From: JADHUC01 sp964617665
Lineage (GTDB): Bacteria > Planctomycetota > Planctomycetia > Pirellulales > Pirellulaceae
Length of the DNA stretch: 12,506 bases
Direction of reading: 5' to 3'
Assembly (NCBI GenBank): GCA_964617665.1
Contig: CAZUAH010000411.1
Span: 1-12,506, forward strand
The notes beneath the pieces are model-generated. The model was not told the DNA's origin and searched no databases. It saw only the letters and a list, made by a program, of their open reading frames with translations. The position numbers and the translations under genes are program-made. How positions within the stretch are numbered: the stretch's first letter is position 1; each line of letters begins with the position of its first letter. Shown piece after piece: positions 1 to 6,345 of the stretch.

Positions 1-1
1 A

Positions 2-496
2 GTCTGTATGTTCACTTGTTGTTCACTAGATAAAGGCTTGTGCCTTGGGAGGCAGTATGTCCGGTCGATCGAATTACAATTCCGAACTCTCAAACAGACG
101 TTTGGGCGTCGCACGCTGCGCAGCCGGACCCCGGATCGCGTCTACGCCGAATTAGAATGGTCGCTGCTTGGTCTGTGGATGATCCACCTGTTTGCCGTGA
201 AGGAACAAGTGAGCGTCGGTGAACCGCCAAGCCAAACAAGTGCCGCGATGGCGATTCAAGTCGTGCGATCGATCCTCTTTCTCTGGTGCGAAGTTCCCGA
301 AGAAGGAGCCGACCTCCCGACCCAACTTCAAAATGCCGTGGTTGATACCTACGAACGGCACAGCTCAAAACGAGCGAGATACCGGCCGAACAAAAAGGAC
401 AAACCATCAGCCGGAAAACCAAAAATCGAGGTAGCGAACCAAAAGAAAATGAAACAGTTGGAGCAATATCGACAACACCTTGCGAACGCAGCCTAG
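2..496 (+). CDS. IS4-type DDE transposase, C-terminal part (partial)
   Basis: This looks like the C-terminal end of an IS4-family transposase, which cuts and rejoins the ends of its insertion sequence. The reading frame is open to the left edge, so the gene is partial in the window; the first ATG is at 8 but is unlikely to be the true start. Counting from that ATG, E23 and K30 have the E-x6-K spacing of the IS4 C-terminal signature, within IELQFRTLKQTFG. They are followed by the family's LRSRTPDRVYAELEWSLLGLW stretch in shortened form (LRSRTPDRVYAELEW) and a Lys/Arg-rich tail. The Y and R normally upstream of the glutamate do not align well, and the first 14 residues do not resemble the family, so the copy may be broken close to the left edge. 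The two catalytic aspartates would lie outside the window. The family call is fairly safe; whether the element is intact cannot be judged here. Confidence 0.75.
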   Translation, partial: VCMFTCCSLDKGLCLGRQYVRSIELQFRTLKQTFGRRTLRSRTPDRVYAELEWSLLGLWMIHLFAVKEQVSVGEPPSQTSAAMAIQVVRSILFLWCEVPEEGADLPTQLQNAVVDTYERHSSKRARYRPNKKDKPSAGKPKIEVANQKKMKQLEQYRQHLANAA

Positions 497-550
497 AAAT
501 CCTTAACGGCGTTGCCCTTCGGGGCTCTCGGTGCCATTTGTGCTCCAAAT

Positions 551-596
551 CCCAGGGCTCACGCCCTGGGCTACATGCTGTCGCCGCTCCGCGGCT
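551..596 (+). repeat. REP-like double-hairpin element, copy A
   Basis: The first palindrome has arms CCCAGGGC and GCCCTGGG around a four-base loop at 551-570. GGCTA and a short spacer follow, then a second small hairpin (GCCGC, loop TCC, GCGGC) ending at 595. A second copy lies inverted at 12387-12432, also 46 bases long, with 34 of 46 positions identical by eye. The stem differences are compensatory. This is the layout of REP/BIME-type intergenic elements. No associated RAYT transposase is visible. Confidence 0.75.
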
Positions 597-621
597 AAGA
601 AGCGCAACATCAAAAAGCGTA

Positions 622-652
622 AGCGAGGGAATCCTCAGAAAGGTTCCTCGCT
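622..652 (+). other. Imperfect hairpin upstream of the YhcH-like gene
   Basis: AGCGAGG at 622-628 pairs with CCTCGCT at 646-652. Further inner pairs (AA/TT, CCT/AGG) form around two single-base bulges. No T-run follows, so it is not a clear intrinsic terminator. It may belong to the neighbouring REP-like unit or to the gene's leader. Confidence 0.4.
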
Positions 653-719
653 CATGCTTCGGGTTACGATGATACAGTCCCCGCAGAGTGAAAAAGTGAA
701 AGGCCCTGAGAGATCTGTC

Positions 720-1169
720 ATGATCGTTGACTACCTTCAGAACTCCGATCGTTATTCGCTACTGCAAGCGGGATTCGCGGACGCCTTTGCATTCTTGCGT
801 CGCGCGAATTTGGCCGAACTGCCTGACGGGCGACACGAGATCGACGGAGATCGACTTTTCGCGATCGTTTCGCACATCGAAGGACGCGGACGCGAGAAAT
901 CGCTGTTAGAGGCACACCGCCGCTACATCGACATTCAGTTCGTCATTGGGGGGCAGGACAGCATCGGCTGGATGCCGACTGTAGATTGCGAACGCGTCGC
1001 ATCGCGCTACGATCCGGAGAAGGACGTGGAGTTCTTCTTCGACCGACCGGCTACCTGGCTGGAGATTCCCTCCCGTGCGTTCGCCATCTTCCACCCCGAG
1101 GATGCGCACGCCCCGCTGGCGAGCTCAGGCCCAATCCACAAAGTCGTGATCAAGGTGGCCCTCGACTGA
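720..1169 (+). CDS. YhcH/YjgK/YiaL (TabA/NanQ) family cupin-like protein
   Basis: This is a 149-residue protein of the DUF386 family, a small metal-binding cupin-like fold. Known members include E. coli TabA, YiaL and YhcH (NanQ), the last described as a sialic-acid anomerase; sugar-anomer handling is therefore a reasonable guess, not a demonstrated role. The N-terminus (MIVDYL), ExH at E64-H66 followed by DIQFVIGG, the HPEDAH motif at 125-130, and the terminal HKVVIKV are all family hallmarks, and the length is normal. The reading frame stays open back to 531, but those 63 extra codons run through the REP-like element and are not protein-like, so the start is placed at 720. The ribosome binding site there is weak (GAGAG). 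It has no obvious operon partner; the next gene is convergent. Confidence 0.88.
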   Translation: MIVDYLQNSDRYSLLQAGFADAFAFLRRANLAELPDGRHEIDGDRLFAIVSHIEGRGREKSLLEAHRRYIDIQFVIGGQDSIGWMPTVDCERVASRYDPEKDVEFFFDRPATWLEIPSRAFAIFHPEDAHAPLASSGPIHKVVIKVALD

Positions 1170-1242
1170 CGTTGTGCCATCGGATTAGCCCAAATCGAGC
1201 AGTGTTTGCTCGGTGGGGTGGCTGGGGTCGAATCGCGAGGAA

Positions 1243-1292
1243 CGAGCGGTGAGCCCCCAGGTCGGAGCCAACTGGGGGCTCGCTGTCGCTCG
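1243..1292. terminator. Long hairpin between convergent genes; possible bidirectional terminator or repeat
   Basis: A perfect 10-bp stem, GAGCCCCCAG (1251-1260) with CTGGGGGCTC (1272-1281), has an 11-base loop. It extends outward through a G-C and a wobble pair. After a three-base bulge it continues with CGAGCG (1243-1248) pairing to CGCTCG (1287-1292). It sits between the ends of the YhcH-like gene and the minus-strand glycosidase-like gene, where either transcript could use it. There is no T-run on either side, so it may instead be a dispersed palindromic repeat. Confidence 0.5.
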
Positions 1293-1343
1293 ACCACAGG
1301 CACCCCGTTTCCCTATTGCCTATCTGCGCGACTGTAGGTGGAC

Positions 1344-3497
1344 TCACTCCTTTTCGTACGACACGCTCACGGCCAGATCATAGCATGCCAAGCCGGAGGC
1401 GCGGGCTCTGACGTTGGCCCAGTAGGCTTCGCCTAGCATGCCGCTGTTGGCCGCACCGAAGGAGACTTCGTTTCTCGAATAGCCTGACCGTGGTTTGAGT
1501 ACGCCGGGCGCGTCGATGCGCAACTCGCCATCGACGTAGACCTTTAGGTCTAAACCTTCTAGTTCCATGCGATACAGGTGGAAATCGTCGGTTGTGTCCA
1601 TCTGGTACCGCAGCTTGCTGTGGTGAAACAGTTCGATGCGATCGGGCCATAAGCCAAGTCTCTCGCCGCTTTCCCCGTTGCTGACGATGATGAAACTCGA
1701 ACCCGACTTCACCTTGGCACGAGCTTCGACCACAGCCTCGCCTCCCGGATCAGCGCCCCACGGATGGCGATAGTAAAGGTAGTCGCCCGATACCTCGCCT
1801 TGATCGGCGATGAATAATGCATCATCCACGATCTCTTCCGGCGTGCGTGACGATCCGCGATCACGGCGCCAGGGGCGTTTTGGCTTCTTGGTGCCGTCGT
1901 ACACGACGCTCCAATCGTCGGGCCCTAACGCGGAAGGCTCTGCCGTGATCTTGACCTCGTTTGTGCCTTGCCTAACGGCAGTCAACGGCACTGGGTAGTC
2001 GGCCCAGCCATCCTTCAGCACGCCGTCGGTGAGTTCTGTGCCGTTCAGTTTGACGCGAAGTTGTTCCGCCTTTCGAATGGCAGGGGCTTCGAGATGTAGT
2101 TTGATTTCGGGTTTGTGCCCAGTCCGTTGCACCTCGGCGAGGTTTTCTCCGATGACGATCGGAAGCTTCGCCGGCTGACTTTCCGTGACAAGCTGCGGGT
2201 GCGATGGGCCGAATACGGGCACCGTTCGGTATTCGCGGCCCTTGGCCAGGAAGCTCCGGGGGTCCCCGTCGCGCACGTTGACAAAATACAGCTTGTCCAT
2301 CGTCAGCAGCGCTTCGCGATCACCGATCTCACGCCAAATCTGAGCATTCGGGTTGAAATGGTTGAACAGGTGCAATCCATCGGCGCCGGCCGTCCAAGCG
2401 TTCATGGCCCTACCTCGGTAGCTCTCGGTCGAACTCCGACGGAACCGCGTTTCGCCGCGGACTCGCGAGTCGCTCAGGCAAGGATAGACCGGCACTTCGT
2501 ACTTGTGCCCGAGTTCCACACTGTACTCCCACGGGTTCAGCCGGAAGTAGCAAGTTGTGATCAGCATGTCGATCAATCCTTCGCGCAACCAGCATTCGAT
2601 ATCGAAGCCCATGTCATTGCAGAATCTAACCGAGTCCGGCACACGAACGGCCACCAGGATCGGCCGGCCTCGCTCGCCACCGACCTCCTCCGTCATCTTG
2701 CGCACGCGACGGATCAGGTCGGTCATCATGTCTCGCTCCTCGTCGCTCGCTACACCGCCCATCGCCGTATTTCGGAAATAGCATAAGTGGCGGAAGAAAT
2801 CCAACTCGATGCCATCCAAGTCGTAATTGCGGCATGCTTCATCAATGTAGCCAAACGCAAGATCGCGAATCTCTGGCCGAGCGTAGTCGACCGAACTCCA
2901 TCGACCGTGCGGCGTCCGCTTGACATGATCGCCGACGAGCCAATCGGGATGCTCCACCTTGAGCGGTGGGAACAATAGGTACGGCTTGTCGGGGTGATGA
3001 GCTGCGTCGTGCGTGTCGTTCATGCGCATCGACCAAAACACCTCCATGTCGTGCAGGTGGCCGAAGTCGATGACCGCTTGGAGACAATCGGTGCCCTGGT
3101 CGATAAGTTCCTTGGCGATGTTGCGAGCATTCGGCTGGATCCCAAATTCGTGCCCGTGCCGCGTCAGCAACGCGCCCACCTTCGTGTCGTGTGTGAAGAA
3201 ACTGAAGCCGGAACTGGTCGGGCAAAAAGCGATCGCGTCAACGTGTGTGTCGGCCAAAGGCGTGGTGCGTTTCGCCAGGAACCCCGCGACGGACGTCTTC
3301 TCTTTCTGAGGAAAGTACAGGACGTCGCACCCATCGTTGTTCATGATGACGCGGCGCGGTCGATGGGCCAATTCACTGCGTTTTTTCCGGAGGTCGTCCA
3401 GCGACATATCCCGCGCGGACTGACCGAACGCGAATCCGCCAACGAGTGCGAGAGTCACGAGTGCCACGATCGATCTAGAAAGCGGAGACTGGTTCAT
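1344..3497 (-). CDS. Secreted glycosyl-hydrolase-like TIM-barrel protein with C-terminal lectin-like domain
   Basis: A 717-residue protein with a clear Sec signal peptide (hydrophobic residues about 9-22, likely cut near residue 25). Residues about 48-400 resemble the glycosyl-hydrolase-like TIM barrels of planctomycetes and relatives, with DGIELDF at 228-233, where E231 or the flanking aspartates would be acid/base candidates. A middle beta-rich segment (about 430-540) may be a linker or accessory domain. Residues about 585-705 look like a concanavalin-A/LamG jelly roll (for example DLKVYVDGELRID). This suggests an exported carbohydrate-active enzyme, but the substrate and even the activity are unproven. 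The start is supported by an AAGGA ribosome binding site about ten bases upstream on the minus strand. It stands alone and is unrelated to the B12 genes. Several long open frames on the opposite strand are shadows of it. Confidence 0.75.
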   Translation of the reverse strand: MNQSPLSRSIVALVTLALVGGFAFGQSARDMSLDDLRKKRSELAHRPRRVIMNNDGCDVLYFPQKEKTSVAGFLAKRTTPLADTHVDAIAFCPTSSGFSFFTHDTKVGALLTRHGHEFGIQPNARNIAKELIDQGTDCLQAVIDFGHLHDMEVFWSMRMNDTHDAAHHPDKPYLLFPPLKVEHPDWLVGDHVKRTPHGRWSSVDYARPEIRDLAFGYIDEACRNYDLDGIELDFFRHLCYFRNTAMGGVASDEERDMMTDLIRRVRKMTEEVGGERGRPILVAVRVPDSVRFCNDMGFDIECWLREGLIDMLITTCYFRLNPWEYSVELGHKYEVPVYPCLSDSRVRGETRFRRSSTESYRGRAMNAWTAGADGLHLFNHFNPNAQIWREIGDREALLTMDKLYFVNVRDGDPRSFLAKGREYRTVPVFGPSHPQLVTESQPAKLPIVIGENLAEVQRTGHKPEIKLHLEAPAIRKAEQLRVKLNGTELTDGVLKDGWADYPVPLTAVRQGTNEVKITAEPSALGPDDWSVVYDGTKKPKRPWRRDRGSSRTPEEIVDDALFIADQGEVSGDYLYYRHPWGADPGGEAVVEARAKVKSGSSFIIVSNGESGERLGLWPDRIELFHHSKLRYQMDTTDDFHLYRMELEGLDLKVYVDGELRIDAPGVLKPRSGYSRNEVSFGAANSGMLGEAYWANVRARASGLACYDLAVSVSYEKE

Positions 3498-3834
3498 CCT
3501 GCAGTTCCTTTTCGTATGGTCAGAGAGTTTGGCGACAGCGAAGCCTTCAGCAAGAGAATATCACCGATGAACAAGCGCGAAAAGAACGCTGGGCCGTAAT
3601 GTGGAGCCTCGGCGGTCTGCTGCACCTACACGATCCGGTCAAGCAGGAGGAATGGATGGTCACGGACACCGCTTCCATAGAAATTGACTGATCGGCTATC
3701 ATGTTGTTGGTGGACATAGGCTATTGGCAGTTGGATCTGGTCTAGAGGCGTTGTTGATGACGAAGAAAGCGACAACCGGGTGCAGCGAGCAAGTATTTCG
3801 GATTGCCACACGCGAGCTGTGAGGAAACCCACTG
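3498..3834. other. Intergenic region between divergent genes
   Basis: This 337-base gap should hold the promoters of the minus-strand glycosidase-like gene and of the plus-strand URO-D-like gene. No convincing -35/-10 pair was found on either strand. One plus-strand frame, open from 3476 to 3694, reads like natural protein near its end (KERWAVMWSLGGLLHLHDP) but has its first ATG only at 3599, so it may be a gene remnant. Nothing else is recognisable. Confidence 0.5.
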
Positions 3835-5004
3835 ATGCCCCAAATCGAAATGACATCTCGTGATCGTGTGCGCACGGCACTGGGCCATCAGGAACCGGAT
3901 CGCGTGCCGTTCGATATGTCATCGACGCAGGTTACGGCAATCGCCAGTACGGCTTATGTCAATTTGCGTCGGCATCTGGATCTGCCTCCTGTGGAGCCAG
4001 ACACGATGGACGTGGTGCAGCAAGCATGCGTGCCTCACGAAGACGTCATGCAACGTTTGCAGATTGACACGCGAGGCCTTTTTCCGTTGATCAGCAGCAA
4101 CTGGAACATCGACATCCAGGACGAGGGTGACTACTGGACTTTCGTCGACGAATGGCAATGCAAGCACCGCATGCCGAAGGAAAACGGCCACTACTACAGC
4201 CTGTGCGAGAGTCCGCTGGACGATACTGTGCTGGCCAAGGATGCCATCGACGCCCTCGACTGGCCAGATCCCGCCGATCCGCGTCGGTGGGCCGACCTTC
4301 GAGAGCGGGCCGAGACGTTTCGCAGTGAAGGCTACGCAGTGGTTTTGCGAGGGCTCTGTGCGGGCATCTTGGAAATGGCATGCCGGCTGCGTCCTATGGA
4401 CAAACTGATGATGGACCTGGCCCTCGACGATGCGGCGGCGATGCATCTGCTCGCGAAGATCGCCGAGCTTAAGAGCCGATTCTGGGAAGCGGCGCTCGAC
4501 GATCTGGGCGATGTGGTCGACGTGGCGGCCGAAGCCGATGACTATGGCACGCAGGAGTCCATGCTCGTCAGTCCGGATATGTACCGCCGGCTGTTCAAAC
4601 CTCTTCAGGCCGAGTTGTTCGCGGTCATCCGCAAGCGTTTGCCTGACGGTTTCATCTTCTTCCATTCCTGTGGCAACGTGAGGGAGCTGATCCCCGATTT
4701 TGTCGAGATCGGCGTGGATATTCTGAATCCGGTACACGTCCGAGCCGCCGCCATGGAGCCTGTTGCCCTGAAACGAGATTTCGGCAACGAGATATGCTTC
4801 TGGGGTGGCGGCGTGGATACGCAAGGAGTCTTGCCGAATGGCACTCCGGATCAAGTTCGAGAAGACGTGAAACGCAACGTCTCCGCACTCGCGCCCGGCG
4901 GCGGTTACGTCTTCAACACGGTGCACAACATCCAGGCCGATGTCCCGCCGGAAAACATCATGGCCATGTGGGAAGCACTTCGAGAGGTCGGCGTCTACGG
5001 CTGA
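3835..5004 (+). CDS. Uroporphyrinogen decarboxylase superfamily protein (MtaA/CmuA-like, possible corrinoid methyltransferase)
   Basis: A 389-residue member of the URO-D superfamily. This fold includes haem-pathway uroporphyrinogen decarboxylase and the zinc-dependent methyltransferases MtaA, MtbA and CmuA, which move methyl groups to or from corrinoid proteins or coenzyme M. Family marks are SRDRVRTALGHQEPDRVP at the N-terminus, DDYGTQESMLVSPDMYRR near 235-250, HSCGN at 277-281 and GGGVDTQG at 324-331. HSCGN matches the His-x-Cys zinc motif of MtaA-type enzymes. The third ligand, a cysteine in MtaA, appears replaced by His364 (VHNIQADVPPENI). It is therefore unlikely to be the haem enzyme; function and partner are unknown, and no corrinoid-binding protein is present here. 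The start at 3835 has a good ribosome binding site (GAGGAAA, 3821-3827). It precedes the btu genes on the same strand, but a separate promoter and riboswitch intervene. Confidence 0.85.
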   Translation: MPQIEMTSRDRVRTALGHQEPDRVPFDMSSTQVTAIASTAYVNLRRHLDLPPVEPDTMDVVQQACVPHEDVMQRLQIDTRGLFPLISSNWNIDIQDEGDYWTFVDEWQCKHRMPKENGHYYSLCESPLDDTVLAKDAIDALDWPDPADPRRWADLRERAETFRSEGYAVVLRGLCAGILEMACRLRPMDKLMMDLALDDAAAMHLLAKIAELKSRFWEAALDDLGDVVDVAAEADDYGTQESMLVSPDMYRRLFKPLQAELFAVIRKRLPDGFIFFHSCGNVRELIPDFVEIGVDILNPVHVRAAAMEPVALKRDFGNEICFWGGGVDTQGVLPNGTPDQVREDVKRNVSALAPGGGYVFNTVHNIQADVPPENIMAMWEALREVGVYG

Positions 5005-5047
5005 CATGAGGAGACGGAGCGGGGCTGGCTGCGAACGTATCGACTGC

Positions 5048-5076
5048 TTGACACTGCAGTGGAGGTGCGGTAACGT
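5048..5076 (+). promoter_or_regulatory. Candidate sigma-70-type promoter for btuFCD
   Basis: A perfect -35 box, TTGACA at 5048-5053, is followed by a 17-base spacer and TAACGT at 5071-5076, which keeps the most conserved T, A and final T of the -10 box. Transcription would start near 5083, giving a leader of about 340 bases that contains the whole cobalamin riboswitch and its terminator. Confidence 0.5.
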
Positions 5077-5088
5077 TCGGAACGTGCG

Positions 5089-5107
5089 AGCCTCTTGGAG
5101 AGAGGCT
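5089..5107 (+). other. Perfect hairpin at the start of the btuFCD leader
   Basis: AGCCTCT (5089-5095) and AGAGGCT (5101-5107) form a perfect 7-bp stem with a five-base loop. It begins a few bases after the predicted transcription start. It could stabilise the 5' end of the leader, or help end transcription from the URO-D-like gene, although no T-run follows. Confidence 0.4.
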
Positions 5108-5124
5108 GATGGGGAAGTCGACTT

Positions 5125-5312
5125 AAGCTACTGAAGGGGACTATCCAGCCAAGTTAGACAAGACAATACGAGGGAAGCTGGTGCGAATCCAGCACGGCCC
5201 CGCCACTGTGACTGGGGACGAAAGCTGCATAGATGGTCACTGTTCCAATTCGGACATGGGAATGGGAAGGCCGCGGCGAGTAGGTTGATCCAGAAGTCAG
5301 GATACCTGAAGA
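5125..5312 (+). promoter_or_regulatory. Cobalamin (AdoCbl-type) riboswitch ahead of btuFCD
   Basis: This is a B12-sensing aptamer in the leader RNA. The conserved core is visible: AGGGAA at 5171-5176, GGTGCGAATCC at 5180-5190, and GGCCCCGCCACTGT at 5196-5209. GGGAAGGCCGCGGCGAGTAGG lies in the 3' half, and the B12 box AGTCAGGATACCTG is at 5295-5308. The outer P1 stem is not obvious, so the 5' boundary is approximate. A small hairpin just downstream (CCTT/AAGG, 5329-5342) carries GCGGG in its loop, complementary to CCCGC at 5199-5203 in the core. That matches the L5-L13 kissing interaction known for this class. Confidence 0.95.
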
Positions 5313-5332
5313 CGCGAGTAATCGCGCACCTT

Positions 5333-5384
5333 CGCGGGAAGGCCCAAAGTGGTCATGCGTTCGCCATTTGAGCCCGTTCCCGCG
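5333..5384 (+). promoter_or_regulatory. Antiterminator pairing in the btuF leader
   Basis: CGCGGGAA at 5333-5340 is perfectly complementary to TTCCCGCG at 5377-5384. The second segment overlaps the left arm and loop of the downstream terminator, so the two structures exclude each other. The first segment also forms the loop and part of the stem of the hairpin expected to kiss the aptamer when B12 is bound. The inferred logic is that bound B12 holds this segment, the antiterminator cannot form, and transcription stops. Confidence 0.7.
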
Positions 5385-5400
5385 TGGGACGGGCTTTTTT
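5371..5400 (+). terminator. Intrinsic terminator of the btuFCD riboswitch
   Basis: AGCCCG-T-TCCC and GGGACGGGCT form a GC-rich stem with one bulged T and a short GCGT loop. Six T residues at 5395-5400 follow directly. It ends 24 bases before the btuF start codon, so it acts as the premature-termination site of the switch. Confidence 0.92.
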
Positions 5401-5424
5401 GATGGATGAATCGAAAGGCAATTC

Positions 5425-6345
5425 ATGAGACGGTTGGTCTACATATTGGTGGCTGTTCTGGTGGCTGCACTGATCGCGGTCCCTGTGATGCTCACCATCC
5501 CCGTCATGCTCAGCAGGCCGTCGCCCGATGCGAGCCCCGATGACGGCGGACTGCGTATCGTGTCCATCTCGCCAAGCGTTACCGAGATGCTCTTTGCGTT
5601 GGATGTGGGCGATTCGATCGTCGGTGTTACAGACTTCTGCGACTATCCGCCCGAGGCCAAGGCAATCGAGCGGGTTGGCGGCTTTGGTACGCCCAGTATG
5701 GAAAAGCTGATGGCCATGTCACCCGATATCGTCATCGGAACAGGCGTCGAACGCGCTGCGGCAACGGCGACATTGCGCCGCATGGGAATCAAGGTTCTTT
5801 GGATCAAAACAGATAGCATCTCGGAGTTGTTCGACGCATTACGGCAGATCGGCAAGGCCGTGGGCAAAGCGGACAGGGCCGAGGAACTCGTAGCCGGCAT
5901 GCAAGCAGAATTCGCTGCCGTTGCTGAAACGTATCGAGATGCCATCGCGGATCAACGGCCGAAGATCTTTGTCGAAGTCTGGTACGATCCGATTACGACG
6001 GCAGGCAAGCGATCGTTCATCAATGGCGTAATCACACGCGCTGGCGGGATCAACGTGGCCGAGGAACTCGACTCGGACTATCCGACGGTAAATCCGGAGA
6101 AAGTGGTCGAGTGGAACCCAGACGTAATCGTGTCGGGCTACATGAACCAGGAGCAACCAGAGGAGGCGTTGGCGAAACGCATTGGATGGAGCGAGGTAAA
6201 GGCCGTTCAATCGGGCAGGATCATAAACGATATCCCGAGTGAACTCTTGCTGCGCCCGGGACCGCGAGTGACCGAGGGCGTTTGGGCCCTCGCCCGACGC
6301 TTACACGGCCCGGTGTCAGATGATGACAACCAGGAAACGAATTGA
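5425..6345 (+). CDS. btuF: Vitamin B12 ABC transporter, periplasmic substrate-binding protein BtuF
   Basis: A 306-residue class III periplasmic binding protein (Fe3+/cobalamin type). It should capture cobalamin in the periplasm and deliver it to BtuCD. A hydrophobic N-terminal segment (about 4-29) is a signal peptide or membrane anchor; no lipobox cysteine is seen. The mature domain starts near residue 43 with RIVSISPSVTEMLFALDVGD, typical of the family, and each lobe ends in a PDVIV/PDIVI strand. E93 and E225 sit where E. coli BtuF uses E72 and E202 to dock on BtuC arginines. The start is set by an AAAGG ribosome binding site at 5412-5416. It is the first gene of a tight three-gene operon. 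Siderophore- and haem-binding relatives look alike, so the B12 assignment rests mainly on the riboswitch and on btuB nearby. Confidence 0.92.
   Translation: MRRLVYILVAVLVAALIAVPVMLTIPVMLSRPSPDASPDDGGLRIVSISPSVTEMLFALDVGDSIVGVTDFCDYPPEAKAIERVGGFGTPSMEKLMAMSPDIVIGTGVERAAATATLRRMGIKVLWIKTDSISELFDALRQIGKAVGKADRAEELVAGMQAEFAAVAETYRDAIADQRPKIFVEVWYDPITTAGKRSFINGVITRAGGINVAEELDSDYPTVNPEKVVEWNPDVIVSGYMNQEQPEEALAKRIGWSEVKAVQSGRIINDIPSELLLRPGPRVTEGVWALARRLHGPVSDDDNQETN

Noticed and set aside
531..719. 63-codon N-terminal extension of the YhcH-like frame
   Set aside because: It translates the REP-like element and a hairpin; the family begins at MIVDYL, encoded from 720.
2115..2786. 223-residue open frame on the plus strand
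   Set aside because: Antisense to the secreted glycosidase-like gene; no recognisable domain and no ribosome binding site.
3645..3694. AGGAGGA followed by ATG, encoding an 11-13 residue peptide
   Set aside because: The ribosome binding site is good, but the peptide is very short, unconserved as far as can be judged, and one GA-rich match is expected by chance.
3626..3922. 98-residue minus-strand frame overlapping the start of the URO-D-like gene
   Set aside because: No family resemblance or convincing start signal, and it overlaps conserved N-terminal codons of the plus-strand gene.
3835..5004. Calling this gene hemE (haem-pathway uroporphyrinogen decarboxylase)
   Set aside because: The HSCGN motif and the overall pattern fit the methyltransferase-like branch of the superfamily, and the classical HemE N-terminal motif is absent.
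3919..5007. 362-residue open frame on the minus strand
   Set aside because: It lies wholly antisense to the well-supported URO-D-like gene, whose family motifs are unambiguous; the minus-strand translation resembles nothing and follows from the codon bias of the real gene.
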